Translations under genes and position numbers: made by a program
NCBI RefSeq assembly: GCF_016907255.1
Contig: NZ_JAFBBQ010000001.1
Location: forward strand, 1,674,001 to 1,738,000
Length of the DNA: 64,000 nucleotides
Direction: 5' to 3'
Source: Microbacterium keratanolyticum
Lineage (GTDB): Bacteria; Actinomycetota; Actinomycetes; Actinomycetales; Microbacteriaceae
Notes under the pieces: generated by a model
What the model saw: only the letters and a program-made list of their open reading frames with translations
Database searches by the model: none
Told to the model about the DNA's origin: nothing
In this document: positions 27,328 to 36,269 of the stretch, one piece after another
Numbering within the stretch: position 1 is the stretch's first letter
Layout: the number at the start of each line of letters is the position of its first letter

Positions 27328-29619
27328 ATGAAAGGACTGAATTTGGACTCCGCTGCAGAATCTGGGTCGGACTTTGAACAACGGGCCATAGTTCTTGCAC
27401 GCGCGCTTCACGACCCGATGGGGATCCAAGGCGCGGTGATGTTCGGCGGCCGCGAACGAGACGGTCCCTTCGTAGGCCATGACGAGATCCACGCCTACGA
27501 GTTCACCGTTGGTCGCACGAAGGAGAAGGCCGAGAAGGACGGAGAGAAGCTTGCGGAGCTGCTCAAAGCAGTCGGTGGGCTTCCCGGGAACGCCTTGAAG
27601 AGTCGCACCGGGTGGTTTGTAACTCGGGAAGAGCCGACTCCCGATCAACGCACGACGGTCGACGCGATCGGGAGGCGCAGGGGTGAGAGGCTTCATGCCA
27701 TCAGCATCGGAACTCTCCATCAGCGGATGGTCAATTCGGAGAAATACATCCAAGCCCGTGACAACGCGCCGTTTGGCAGTACCGCCTTCGGAGGGCAGCG
27801 ACGTCCAGGGAAGGCACCGAACGTCCCAGTAGTTCTTGAAGCCGCGAATGGTGAACCGACCTCTGTGCAGGGCCTCGTAGATCGCCTCCTTCAAGGTCAA
27901 CGATCTCTGTTGGTGGGCAACTACGGCGTTGGGAAGAGTCATACGCTGCGCGAGATCTATTCGGCGCTCCGGAAGGAGCACTTTAAGAAGGGGAAGCTCA
28001 CACCGTTTCCCGTCCACATCAATCTCCGTGATTGCGCTGGTCTCAAGTCTCCGGCAGAGATTCTGCGTCGACACGCTGAAGAAGTTGGCTTTGATCATTC
28101 TGGAGGGCTGATCTCGGCCTGGCGGGCCGGCGCGTGCATTCTCCTGCTGGATGGCTTCGACGAAATCGTTCCGAGTCGATGGTTCGGCGCCGCCAGTGAT
28201 CTAAAAACGGTGCGTTGGGAGGCGTTGAGCCCCATCCGCCGCCTCGTGAGTGAGACTCCGGTGGGCGCGGGCATTGTCGTGGCCGGCCGCTCCCACTACT
28301 TTTCGGGGCAAGCGGAGATGGTTTCGGCGCTCGGGTTCAAAGCTTTCGAACAGTTCTCGGTTCCGGACTTCGACGAGGCACAGATGTCGGAGTTCTTGAC
28401 TCAATCGGGAGTGACGTGGACCGTCCCCGACTGGGTTCCGACCAGACCACTACTGTTGGGATATCTCGTCTCGATAAGCGCGGAGAATGCATCCAACGTC
28501 GCATTGTCAACCACTCGGGCCACCGGATGGCGCAAATTCGTAGATGCGGTATGCGAACGCGAAGCGCAGATGTTCACAGCAGTGCGGCCAGAAACGATTC
28601 GCAGCATCGTTTCCAGAGTAGCTACTCTGGCGCGATCACGGTCCGATGTCACAGGCCCAATCGACATGGACATGCTTAGGCAAGCGTTTGTGTCCGTCAA
28701 CGGCTTGCAGCCCGATGAAGAAGGTGTGCAAGTGCTCCTTCGGCTACCTGGCCTTGCGGCAGCGGATCCCGATGATGCAACAGACACACGTGTTTTCGCC
28801 GACCGTGACCTCGCAGACACCGCATACGGCCTAGACCTCGCCGACTACGCGATGGATCCTTACGGTGACACCCATCCGCTCAGTGGGGTGGCGTCATGGG
28901 CAACCGCGTCGAGTGATCTGGGAATCGAGGTCGCGACAGATTCACTCAATGAGATGGGCGTTCCCTCTGCAACTGTTCTCTCTGCGTTGGTGGCGCGAGA
29001 CAAGCAAGAGCGGTTCGACGCTGTGATGGCAGACCTGATTCGTGTCGCCGCGGAACTGCCGTGGGAAAACCGGCCAGTCACCTCCAGCTTTCAGATCTCG
29101 GGGGTGTACTTCGAGCAGTTGGTGCTGTCTGATCACCCGATTTTCGCGGCCACGACGATTCGCGACTCGGTCATCGAATGCCTTGACGTGGGGGGTGTCG
29201 ACGAGGCGAGCGCGGTACCACACTTCCAGCAGGACCTGATCGGCCTGCTCGATGGTGTGACGGGCCTGCCCCGGTGGCTCGAGGCTCGGTTCGTCGAATG
29301 TGAGATTGACCGCTTCAGCATCGCGACTCACACGACCGCCGGCATTATGCAGCTTGGTATCGATCGTGACTCTCGCATTGCGTTGAGCATCCTAAAGAAG
29401 GTCTTTGGGCAGCGTGGATCTGGGCGCAAGGAGGGGGCCCTCAGCCGAGGACTAAGCCTGACCGATCGACCTCTGGTCCCTAAGGTGATCGACGAGCTTG
29501 TTTCTCAGGGCCGGCTCCAGAAATCGAGCTCCGGCAACAGCATCCTCTATCTTGGAGTGAAGTCCAGACGGAAGGATGCGCTTCAGGCACTCGCGTCTCC
29601 CGCGGATTTCCGTCTCTGA
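27328..29619 (+). CDS. NACHT-domain NTPase with possible nuclease-like N-terminus; candidate defence protein
   Basis: The 763-residue protein has Walker A GNYGVGKS (197-204) and a NACHT-style Walker B LLLDGFDE (272-279), then a GAGIVVAGRSHYF sensor strand, placing it among STAND NTPases. Residues 15-150 look like a restriction-endonuclease-type alpha/beta domain (HDEIHAYEFTVGRTKEKAEKD, then TGWFVTREEPTPDQ), but the lysine expected in ExK is a threonine (YEFT). The C-terminal 400 residues are mostly helical, with no repeat I recognise. It starts 19 bases after hsdR, so it is probably co-transcribed with it. ATG at 27328 has no close ribosome-binding site; TTG at 27343 with GAAAGGA upstream and ATG at 27298 are alternatives. 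GC is low. Confidence 0.75.
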   Translation: MKGLNLDSAAESGSDFEQRAIVLARALHDPMGIQGAVMFGGRERDGPFVGHDEIHAYEFTVGRTKEKAEKDGEKLAELLKAVGGLPGNALKSRTGWFVTREEPTPDQRTTVDAIGRRRGERLHAISIGTLHQRMVNSEKYIQARDNAPFGSTAFGGQRRPGKAPNVPVVLEAANGEPTSVQGLVDRLLQGQRSLLVGNYGVGKSHTLREIYSALRKEHFKKGKLTPFPVHINLRDCAGLKSPAEILRRHAEEVGFDHSGGLISAWRAGACILLLDGFDEIVPSRWFGAASDLKTVRWEALSPIRRLVSETPVGAGIVVAGRSHYFSGQAEMVSALGFKAFEQFSVPDFDEAQMSEFLTQSGVTWTVPDWVPTRPLLLGYLVSISAENASNVALSTTRATGWRKFVDAVCEREAQMFTAVRPETIRSIVSRVATLARSRSDVTGPIDMDMLRQAFVSVNGLQPDEEGVQVLLRLPGLAAADPDDATDTRVFADRDLADTAYGLDLADYAMDPYGDTHPLSGVASWATASSDLGIEVATDSLNEMGVPSATVLSALVARDKQERFDAVMADLIRVAAELPWENRPVTSSFQISGVYFEQLVLSDHPIFAATTIRDSVIECLDVGGVDEASAVPHFQQDLIGLLDGVTGLPRWLEARFVECEIDRFSIATHTTAGIMQLGIDRDSRIALSILKKVFGQRGSGRKEGALSRGLSLTDRPLVPKVIDELVSQGRLQKSSSGNSILYLGVKSRRKDALQALASPADFRL

Positions 29620-29649
29620 TTCCGCCTAGGCGGCGTTAGGTAGTTCTGG

Positions 29650-30861
29650 TCATTCAATTGCGTTTGTGTGTGAGAGTAGGTCTTCGGCGACGTCTCGAAG
29701 CCGGAAAACCAACTCACTCGGCCCGCCGCTCAGTTCCATCGTATGCGCCACAACTGTTGTTCCCGTGGCCGCAATTTCGTATTGCTGCGGCTCGACATCT
29801 CCAGAGACGTAAAGCAGATGCGCTTCCGAGACTCCCGCCGTGATCGCGTACGCAAGTGCCTGGTACACGTCCGCATTCGGGGGTGAGGCACCTGTCGCTC
29901 CCCACACCTTGTACTTCGTATCGGCAACGGCGACGATGGCCCCGTCCCTGGAGATCACGATGTCGGGGCGCAGGTGAACCTTCCCGTCCACGTCGAGCCG
30001 CCAGTCTGATACCTGAAGGTCGACGTCGAACCCCTCCGGTTCGAGGACGTCCCGAAGGCAGCGTCCGACGAATTCCTCATAGACAAGCGCCGCGTTCAAG
30101 AGGAACGTTGAGCCGCTGCTCGTGCCGAGCGCGTGCGCCCACGATGTTGCCTCGAGGATCCACCGCGCCAACCAGAGCGCTGGGCGATAGTGCGCGTTCA
30201 ACCGCGACTCGGCAGGAACCGGCACGCTCCGCTGGTACGTAAGATCCGAAACGTCGACGAACAGGGCCAGTGAAGTGCTTACGTGCCCGCGAAGGGTCGG
30301 CGATAGCTGTTCAAGCCGCAACAAGCGACGCAGTGCTGCCTTGAGCAGTTGATTCTCAATGACGTCTTCCGTGAAGTCGTCATATGTGAGCTCCACCGGC
30401 GAGGGAATGCCAGGGCGGACTTTGAGTTGGCGAGCGATGTCCCATCGCCCGCGGATCACCGTCCCGGTATCGGCGACAGACACATACCCCTTCAATAGGC
30501 CGCGCCGTGTTGCAACTCCGACTTCGTGAACGAGTGCAGCTGCCAACGCGGCAGGCACGTCGTTCTCGCTGTCGAAAGCAAACGAGTCGTCGTGAACCGA
30601 AGCTTGGCCGCCCGCATACGACGCCATGAAGATCAAGCTCTGCAGCTCCGTCTTCGGACGGATGAACAAGCGGACATCATCGATTGCGACCACACCAATG
30701 CGGGTGACGTCGGTGATGCGCCAGACATCCGGAGTTGTCGTGGGTGAGACGCGGCAGAACCTCAACTCCTGCAAGCGCGCCGCCTGAGAAGACGTCAGAG
30801 AAACGAACGACTCGCCCTTCTCCGTGATCTCCACGTGGCGATGCGCCGTCGCGAGGGTCAT
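29650..30861 (-). CDS. mcrC: McrC-type nuclease subunit of type IV restriction system
   Basis: The 403-residue protein has the McrC fold: an N-terminal beta region (LRFCRVSPTT, IGVVAIDDVRLFIRPKTELQ) and a C-terminal PD-(D/E)xK nuclease with LRPDIVISRDGAIVAVADTKYK, where D of PDIVI and D-x-K of ADTKYK would bind metal. ENQLLKAALRRLLR is the usual McrC helix. It joins the McrB motor through their ATGA overlap (30858-30861) and cuts DNA that carries modified bases. Its 3' end converges on the NACHT gene with only 30 bases between, containing CCGCCTAGGCGG. Confidence 0.9.
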   Translation of the reverse strand: MTLATAHRHVEITEKGESFVSLTSSQAARLQELRFCRVSPTTTPDVWRITDVTRIGVVAIDDVRLFIRPKTELQSLIFMASYAGGQASVHDDSFAFDSENDVPAALAAALVHEVGVATRRGLLKGYVSVADTGTVIRGRWDIARQLKVRPGIPSPVELTYDDFTEDVIENQLLKAALRRLLRLEQLSPTLRGHVSTSLALFVDVSDLTYQRSVPVPAESRLNAHYRPALWLARWILEATSWAHALGTSSGSTFLLNAALVYEEFVGRCLRDVLEPEGFDVDLQVSDWRLDVDGKVHLRPDIVISRDGAIVAVADTKYKVWGATGASPPNADVYQALAYAITAGVSEAHLLYVSGDVEPQQYEIAATGTTVVAHTMELSGGPSELVFRLRDVAEDLLSHTNAIE

Positions 30862-32993
30862 GATGACGATGCGGGCGGATCTGACTGGAGCGCCTTCATC
30901 AAGCCGGTGAGACCGTACTTCTTATGCACGTCGACGCCCGTCCCGATGTGTCGTTCTTCCAGCAGTGGCAGGATGCTCTCTTCCCAAATGGCATCGAGAT
31001 CGTCGTGCGTCAGGTCCTCAGCTCGGAGCAGATGGCTCGGACCGATGCGGTCTTCTCGATCACGGATGCTCTCATTCAGCTGTTCGAAGAGCGCCGCCAC
31101 GGGCAGTGACTGCGGGTGCTTGGTGGACCACCGCGTGAGGATTCCTTGAACCGGCTCAACATCGGGATGAAGTTCGAAGAACGAGAACCGGCGGCGCATC
31201 GCCGAGTCGAGCAGCGCAATAGAACGATCCGCGGTGTTCATCGTTCCGATCACCAGCACGTTCGGAGGCAGGCTGAACGACTTCCCGCCGTCGTCGCCCG
31301 ATCCCGCGTACAGCACGTCGATGGCGTCATCGCGGTATTCGAGCAGGTAGTACAGCTCTCCGAACACCTTGCTGAGGTTGGCGCGATTGATCTCGTCGAT
31401 CATCAGCACGTGCGGGACGTCGGGATTCTTCCGTGCCTCGTCTGCGATCTCACGCAGCGGTCCGCGCGTGAGCGAGAACGAGAGCTGCCCTGAGCCGTCG
31501 GTGACCGGCCGGTAGCCGGCGAAGAAGTCCTCATAGGTGTAGGAGGGGTGGAACTGGATGCGCTTGATGACGCTGCCTGGCTTGTTCAGACTCTCCGCAA
31601 TCGCACGGGCCACGTAGGTCTTTCCTGTTCCGGGTGGGCCATACAGAATGACCTGACCGCGGCGGTGAAGCGCATTCACGACCTTGTTCAGCCAGACCTC
31701 ATGAAGATGCGTGGCGCTGGCAAGCGCGGATGCGCTCACCTCGGAAGGCATGAATCCACGGGGGTGAGAAGTCTCGGGCTCATCGCGTGCCAGCGTCTTG
31801 GACGTATCGCCCGCGTCAGGGGCCGGTGCGTCCTCGCCCTTCCACCGCTGCTCGAGCTCCCCGTAGAAGTCGATCGGTTTGCCTTCCTTCACCTGCAGTG
31901 CGATCGCAATGGCTTGCAGGTCGGCATCCGCGTCGGCGGAGAACTCACCGCCGATCTCGCCGACGAACACCTCGCGGATGCGCTCGCGGTGGTCGGGCGA
32001 GACGATCGGGCCGAAGAAGCCGGGATGAACCAGGTACAAGAGCGCATATCGCTGGGTGGGGAACCCGGCGCCGTCGCCGAATACGATCTCTCGCCACGCC
32101 AGAGGATCGTCGAGCGCCGTCTGCTGCTCGTCTTCACTGAGCTTCGACCAGGCGAGCAGGATGTCGAGGATCACGGTGATCGCGTGGTTGACGTGCGACA
32201 GCATCCCTTGGCCCGGGTTGAACGCTCCGCCCGTGAAGGCAGTGTCGAAAACGCGGGGGATCGCTACGGGGTGTCGCATCACGTTCAACGCGGACTCCAC
32301 TCGCGCGCGTTTCTTCGCGTGACCAATGACTTTGGCGATCGGCAGGAGCTGAAAGGCAAGGATCTCCGCCATCAAGAGCTTCTGATCGTCGGTGGCGGGA
32401 CCGAGCTGACGCTCCAGATTCTCGTTGAAGCCTTGCCCTTCGACCTTTTCGGCGGCTTCCCACAAGACGTGCAGGGCCTGGATGTTCGTCGGCGTCCACA
32501 CCTCGCGCCCAGGTGCGAACGCAGAGAGTCCCTTTCGCAGGCACTCGTCGACGATGACATCCGCAGCGGACAGGAGCCGACGCTGCGCGCGGTCATCCGT
32601 GACCCACCGCTCGGGCAGTGCCCGCTCGATCTCGTCTCGTCGTCGTTCTTTCTCCGCTGAGGTGATGCGAGCGGCCTCCGCAAGGAGTTCATTGCCGGGG
32701 TGCTGAGCGAGTGCAGCGGCTCCTGCGGGAGTAATCGCCCACTCGCCCAGGCCCGACGGATTCTTCGATAGCCACCCTGCTCCGACGAACTCGGAACTCG
32801 CGAAGCGCCAGTTCGTGTCGCCTCGACGCAATCCGCGTGTGTTCGCCTCGCTCTCGTGGGGAGTCAGCGGAACGCGTGCCTCGGCAGCGGGCCAGATGTC
32901 TGCGATGGGCACATACGTGCCGTCTGGTGCGACCTCCGCGAGATGCTCCAGAGCGACTCGTGCGCGTTCTGCGGTCTTAAGTTCCTTCTCCAT
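30858..32993 (-). CDS. mcrB: McrB-type AAA+ GTPase with Mrr_N-like winged-helix N-terminus
   Basis: Residues 452-711 form the AAA+ motor: Walker A GPPGTGKT (about 452-459), MIDEINRANLSKVFGELYYL with Walker B and the McrB signature, and GTMNTADRSIALLDSAMRRR with sensor residues. The first 100 residues look like an Mrr_N winged helix (VGAGWLSKNPSGLGEWAITP and AGAAALAQHPG), and residues about 110-400 are a helical region of unknown detail that takes the place of the usual methylcytosine-reading domain. It would recognise modified DNA and drive McrC. Confidence 0.9.
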   Translation of the reverse strand: MEKELKTAERARVALEHLAEVAPDGTYVPIADIWPAAEARVPLTPHESEANTRGLRRGDTNWRFASSEFVGAGWLSKNPSGLGEWAITPAGAAALAQHPGNELLAEAARITSAEKERRRDEIERALPERWVTDDRAQRRLLSAADVIVDECLRKGLSAFAPGREVWTPTNIQALHVLWEAAEKVEGQGFNENLERQLGPATDDQKLLMAEILAFQLLPIAKVIGHAKKRARVESALNVMRHPVAIPRVFDTAFTGGAFNPGQGMLSHVNHAITVILDILLAWSKLSEDEQQTALDDPLAWREIVFGDGAGFPTQRYALLYLVHPGFFGPIVSPDHRERIREVFVGEIGGEFSADADADLQAIAIALQVKEGKPIDFYGELEQRWKGEDAPAPDAGDTSKTLARDEPETSHPRGFMPSEVSASALASATHLHEVWLNKVVNALHRRGQVILYGPPGTGKTYVARAIAESLNKPGSVIKRIQFHPSYTYEDFFAGYRPVTDGSGQLSFSLTRGPLREIADEARKNPDVPHVLMIDEINRANLSKVFGELYYLLEYRDDAIDVLYAGSGDDGGKSFSLPPNVLVIGTMNTADRSIALLDSAMRRRFSFFELHPDVEPVQGILTRWSTKHPQSLPVAALFEQLNESIRDREDRIGPSHLLRAEDLTHDDLDAIWEESILPLLEERHIGTGVDVHKKYGLTGLMKALQSDPPASSS

Positions 32994-33225
32994 CGTGCTC
33001 CTTGCGTGAGACTCGCTGCGAGTCTACGAGGTGGTGATCTGCCGCGGCTCAAGCGCTCGGGCGAGAGTCCCCTGAGCCCACGTGGTCCAGGGGTGGTTGG
33101 GGCTCCCGGTTCCCGAAGACGTCGACGTCGAGTGGTCCCGATTCTCCGCCGTGGTGCCCCCGGCGACGGTGTTCTTGGGGCCACTGAACAGGTGGTGGGA
33201 TGGGGCGGGCATGAAGGCGGCGAGT
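32994..33225. other. intergenic region upstream of mcrB
   Basis: This 232-base gap lies between two minus-strand genes. I see a CCCCTG/CAGGGG inverted pair flanking CCCACGTGG around 33068-33095 and a minus-strand open frame at 33024-33242 (72 codons, Ser/Thr-rich, ending ALEPRQITTS) that I do not support as a gene. No tRNA, integrase or transposase relic is visible at this edge of the defence island. Confidence 0.35.
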
Positions 33226-34791
33226 TCACCCCGGCTCCACAAACGCCTGCTCCTCCTTCAACGCCTCCGCTGCAGCAGCAATCCTTGCGGCCATTCCCGC
33301 AAAGATGAACCCGTGGAACGGCAGCACCGCCAACCAGTACAGCCTCCCGGCCAGCCCCCGCGGGAAGAACACTGCCCGCTGCTCGTACCGCGCGCCCTCA
33401 GTATCCGGAACCGCCCGCAGCTCCAACCACGCATCTCCGGGAACCTTCATCTCCGCGCGCAGGCGCAACAGCCGCCCAGCATCCGTCTCATCGACCGCCT
33501 CGACGCGCCAGAAGTCGATCGCATCGCCGACCCGTGCGCCCGCACGACTGCGGCGGCCGCGCTGCAGGCCGACGCCGCCGACGAGGCGGTCCATCCACCC
33601 GCGCAGCGCCCACAGCAGCGGCGACGAGTACCAGCCGTTCGAACCGCCGATGCCCTGGATCACCTGCCACAGTTCCTCGACCGACGCGGACGTCTTCACC
33701 GAACGCTCGTCGGTGAACACGGTCCGTCCGGCCCAGTCCGGGTCGCTCGGCAGAGGGTCACTGGGTACACCGAACACCTCCGCATCCTGCCAACTCGTCT
33801 CCACCGAGTCCGCATCGACGCGACCCAGCGCCAGTGCGACGGCACGGCGATAGGGCGTCAGCCCGTCCGCGGGCGGCGGGATCAGCGCATCCACCGAGCG
33901 ATCCTTCACGACGCACTCGTTCTGCAGCGAGGCCACCAGCGGCCGGGCGATCGACCGCGGCACCGGCGTCACCAGGTTCACCCAGTGCGAAGCGAGACCG
34001 GGTGTCAGCACCGGCAGTGCCGCGATCGCGCGCTGCGGCAGCCCCGCCTCGACGGCGTAGCCGTTCATCATCTGCCCGTAGCGCAGCACATCTGGCCCGC
34101 CGATATCGACCGCCCGATTCACCGAAGGGTCAACCCGCGCAGCCCCGAGCAGATAGTGCAGCACGTCACGCACGGCGATCGGCTGGATCCGATTGCGCAC
34201 CCACTTCGGCGCCGGCATGTACGGGAGTACCTCGGTCAGATGCCGGATCATCTCGAACGACGCCGACCCCGACCCGATCACGACACCGGCCTGCAGCACG
34301 AGCGTCGGCACCCCCGACTGCAAGAAGATGTCGCCGACATGCACCCGCGAACTCAGGTGCGCCGAGAGCTTCGCGTCATCCGGATGCAGGCCTCCGAGGT
34401 AGACGATTCGACCGACCTCAGCGCGGCGGGCGGCTTCCGCGACAGTGCGCGCGGCGTGCTCATCCGCTTCTTCAAATCCCTTGCCCGCGCTCATCGAGTG
34501 GATCAGGTAGTAGACGACATCCACGTCATCCGTGGCTTTCGCGACAGCATCCGCGTCGTCTGCCGAGCCCTCGACGATCTCGCACTCGGCACCCCAGGGG
34601 AAGGATGCTGCGCGCACCCGATCCCGAGCGAGCACCCGCACTCGGTAGCCGGCGTTCAGCAGTCGCGGTGTGAGCCGCCCGCCGATGTAGCCCGTCGCTC
34701 CGAGCACAAGCGCACGCGGCGCTGAGCCATCGGGCCGTGGGAGCGCGCGCAGTTCGTTTTCGGCGCCGGTGGGCTGGGAGAGATCGACCAT
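33226..34791 (-). CDS. SDR-like NAD(P)-binding protein with DUF2867 domain
   Basis: The 521-residue protein has an N-terminal Rossmann domain (VLGATGYIGGRLTPRLLNAG, then VDVVYYLIHSMSAG and GRIVYLGGLHPDD) of the NmrA/atypical SDR type, and a C-terminal DUF2867 region (GRTVFTDERSVKTSASVEEL, GDAIDFWRVEAVD, then FFPRGLAGRLYWLAVLPFHG) with a possible membrane-associated end. The fusion is common in actinobacteria; activity is unknown. It is transcribed alone, with the next gene upstream 200 bases away. Confidence 0.8.
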   Translation of the reverse strand: MVDLSQPTGAENELRALPRPDGSAPRALVLGATGYIGGRLTPRLLNAGYRVRVLARDRVRAASFPWGAECEIVEGSADDADAVAKATDDVDVVYYLIHSMSAGKGFEEADEHAARTVAEAARRAEVGRIVYLGGLHPDDAKLSAHLSSRVHVGDIFLQSGVPTLVLQAGVVIGSGSASFEMIRHLTEVLPYMPAPKWVRNRIQPIAVRDVLHYLLGAARVDPSVNRAVDIGGPDVLRYGQMMNGYAVEAGLPQRAIAALPVLTPGLASHWVNLVTPVPRSIARPLVASLQNECVVKDRSVDALIPPPADGLTPYRRAVALALGRVDADSVETSWQDAEVFGVPSDPLPSDPDWAGRTVFTDERSVKTSASVEELWQVIQGIGGSNGWYSSPLLWALRGWMDRLVGGVGLQRGRRSRAGARVGDAIDFWRVEAVDETDAGRLLRLRAEMKVPGDAWLELRAVPDTEGARYEQRAVFFPRGLAGRLYWLAVLPFHGFIFAGMAARIAAAAEALKEEQAFVEPG

Positions 34792-34992
34792 GATCCGAGA
34801 GTAGGTCGGGTTCGGCGCGCGGCACAGGGGGTTGCGGATGCCGAATGCCCAACGCTACGCCGAGAAGATCGCGCCGCACGGGAGCGCGCGGCCTACGACA
34901 CCACCTCTGCGCTCCCGCTCGCCTTCGAGGCGCTTCTCAACAGAGTTGGCGACCTCGTCGCGCGCGACCGGTGAGGTGAATCGACACACTCG
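34792..34992. other. gap with a short unproven open frame
   Basis: A plus-strand frame ending with TGA at 34972-34974 encodes REDRAARERAAYDTTSALP followed by LAFEALLNRVGDLVARDR, which reads protein-like. I found no start codon or ribosome-binding site upstream in frame, so it could be a gene remnant or chance. Nothing else is visible. Confidence 0.2.
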
Positions 34993-36000
34993 TCACTCCT
35001 GCTGAGCGAACACTTCGAACGTTGCACCTGTCGGCAGGGCGTGGGCGAATCGCGCTTCGATCGCACGCGTTTCATTCGCAGTCAGGGCTTCGAGCCCCAC
35101 CCTTGCGAAGCCGAGGATGGTCCCGTCGGTGTCGTAGGCAACCGCTGTCACGGCGACGTGCTCGAGCGGAGAATCAGTCAGGTTCGTCACATCGCCCTTC
35201 ACCGCAGCGATGCCCTGAGAGTCGATGGTCTCGGAGACGTTGCCGACCGCGAGTAACTGGGTGCCAGGGCCCGATACGGAGAAGGGGGGAGTGCTGATCA
35301 CGGAGTCGATCGAGACGACATCGGAGTCTCGTACGTCGGTGAAGAAGCCCGCGACAACGGTGCGCCCAGGTTCGAAAGACAAGCTGAGCAGCTCGGACTG
35401 CAGCGGGGCCTGGTCTGCGCCAAGTGCCACGGCGGTGATTGGAGTGTCAACATGCGTCTGCCCGACATCGCCGTTCTCCACGATGAACGCGTACCACCAC
35501 TCTCCGGTGAGCGGGTCGCGCCCGAACCCTGCCTCGGCGAACGTGAGGAGCGGAGGCGAAGCGGGCTGCAGGGGCGGCAGTTTTTTGGGCGAGCGCTCTG
35601 GCGCTGCATCTTTCCCAGGAGGGGAGAGAAGCTCCTCACGCAGCTGCTGAGCCTCGAGCTCCGTCAGCGGATCCGGCTGGAGAGTGCCCAGCAAGAGCGT
35701 GATCGCCACCGCGCAACCAAGAATCGAGATGGCCATGGCCGCGACACCGAACGCTGTTCCTCCCTGCGCCTTCTTCCGCATCGCCACGAGCGAGAGCGGG
35801 AGTGTGAGCGCGAACACGACCAAAGAGAGCCATGCGGAACCCGGCACGATGGCGAAGACAGCGCCGATCCATGCGCCGACGAACGCCGCCACGGCGAGGT
35901 GCTTATGCAGACGCCGAGGGGCAGAACGCCCGACAGGAGAGGATTCCGGCACTGCGGCATCAGCAGAGATCTGATCGGACAGGAGGGGAGGTCGTGTCAT
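34993..36000 (-). CDS. membrane-anchored protein with FxLYD-like extracellular domain
   Basis: The 335-residue protein has a basic N-terminus, three hydrophobic helices (about residues 33-52, 54-70 and 82-105) and then an extracellular-type region. That region holds two beta-rich modules, one with FAEAGFGRDPLTGEWWYAFI and one with DVTNLTDSPLEHVAVTAVAY, which has the look of FxLYD domains. No function is known to me. ATG at 36000 is used; a GTG two codons earlier is an equal alternative. Confidence 0.65.
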   Translation of the reverse strand: MTRPPLLSDQISADAAVPESSPVGRSAPRRLHKHLAVAAFVGAWIGAVFAIVPGSAWLSLVVFALTLPLSLVAMRKKAQGGTAFGVAAMAISILGCAVAITLLLGTLQPDPLTELEAQQLREELLSPPGKDAAPERSPKKLPPLQPASPPLLTFAEAGFGRDPLTGEWWYAFIVENGDVGQTHVDTPITAVALGADQAPLQSELLSLSFEPGRTVVAGFFTDVRDSDVVSIDSVISTPPFSVSGPGTQLLAVGNVSETIDSQGIAAVKGDVTNLTDSPLEHVAVTAVAYDTDGTILGFARVGLEALTANETRAIEARFAHALPTGATFEVFAQQE

Positions 36001-36269
36001 GCCCACTACCCTCTGCGATGCTCGTCACCCGAGCGGATGAGGGCTCACGAACACGGGATAAGTCTGCGAAGGTGCGTGATGTGGAGAAAACGGTGGTGCC
36101 GGCATGGGGTCGGAGCGGTCCCAAGTACTCTGCCCCGCAGAGGACAGAAGGCGGTGTTTCTGGGACCAGAGGGGGAAGAGAAGCTGCACCCCCGACCGGC
36201 GGTCGGGGCGGATGCCGGATGTCGCAACACAGCGCTACGCTGATGCCCGTCGCCACCCGGAGGAACCGC
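36001..36269. other. divergent intergenic region
   Basis: This 269-base gap separates the membrane protein and the DUF4303-like gene and should hold promoters for both. Apart from a small TCTGC/GCAGA stem near 36140 I see nothing in it. Plus-strand frames through it are extensions of the next gene. Confidence 0.35.

Noticed and set aside
33024..33242. 72-codon minus-strand frame upstream of mcrB as a small gene
   Set aside because: It has no convincing ribosome-binding site, its composition is Ser/Thr/Pro-rich, and its first codons overlap the 3' end of the SDR/DUF2867 gene; kept only as a gap note.
33082..34725. 547-codon plus-strand open frame opposite the SDR/DUF2867 gene
   Set aside because: It is rich in Arg, His, Pro and Gln in the way antisense GC-rich frames are, and the minus-strand protein has clear domains.
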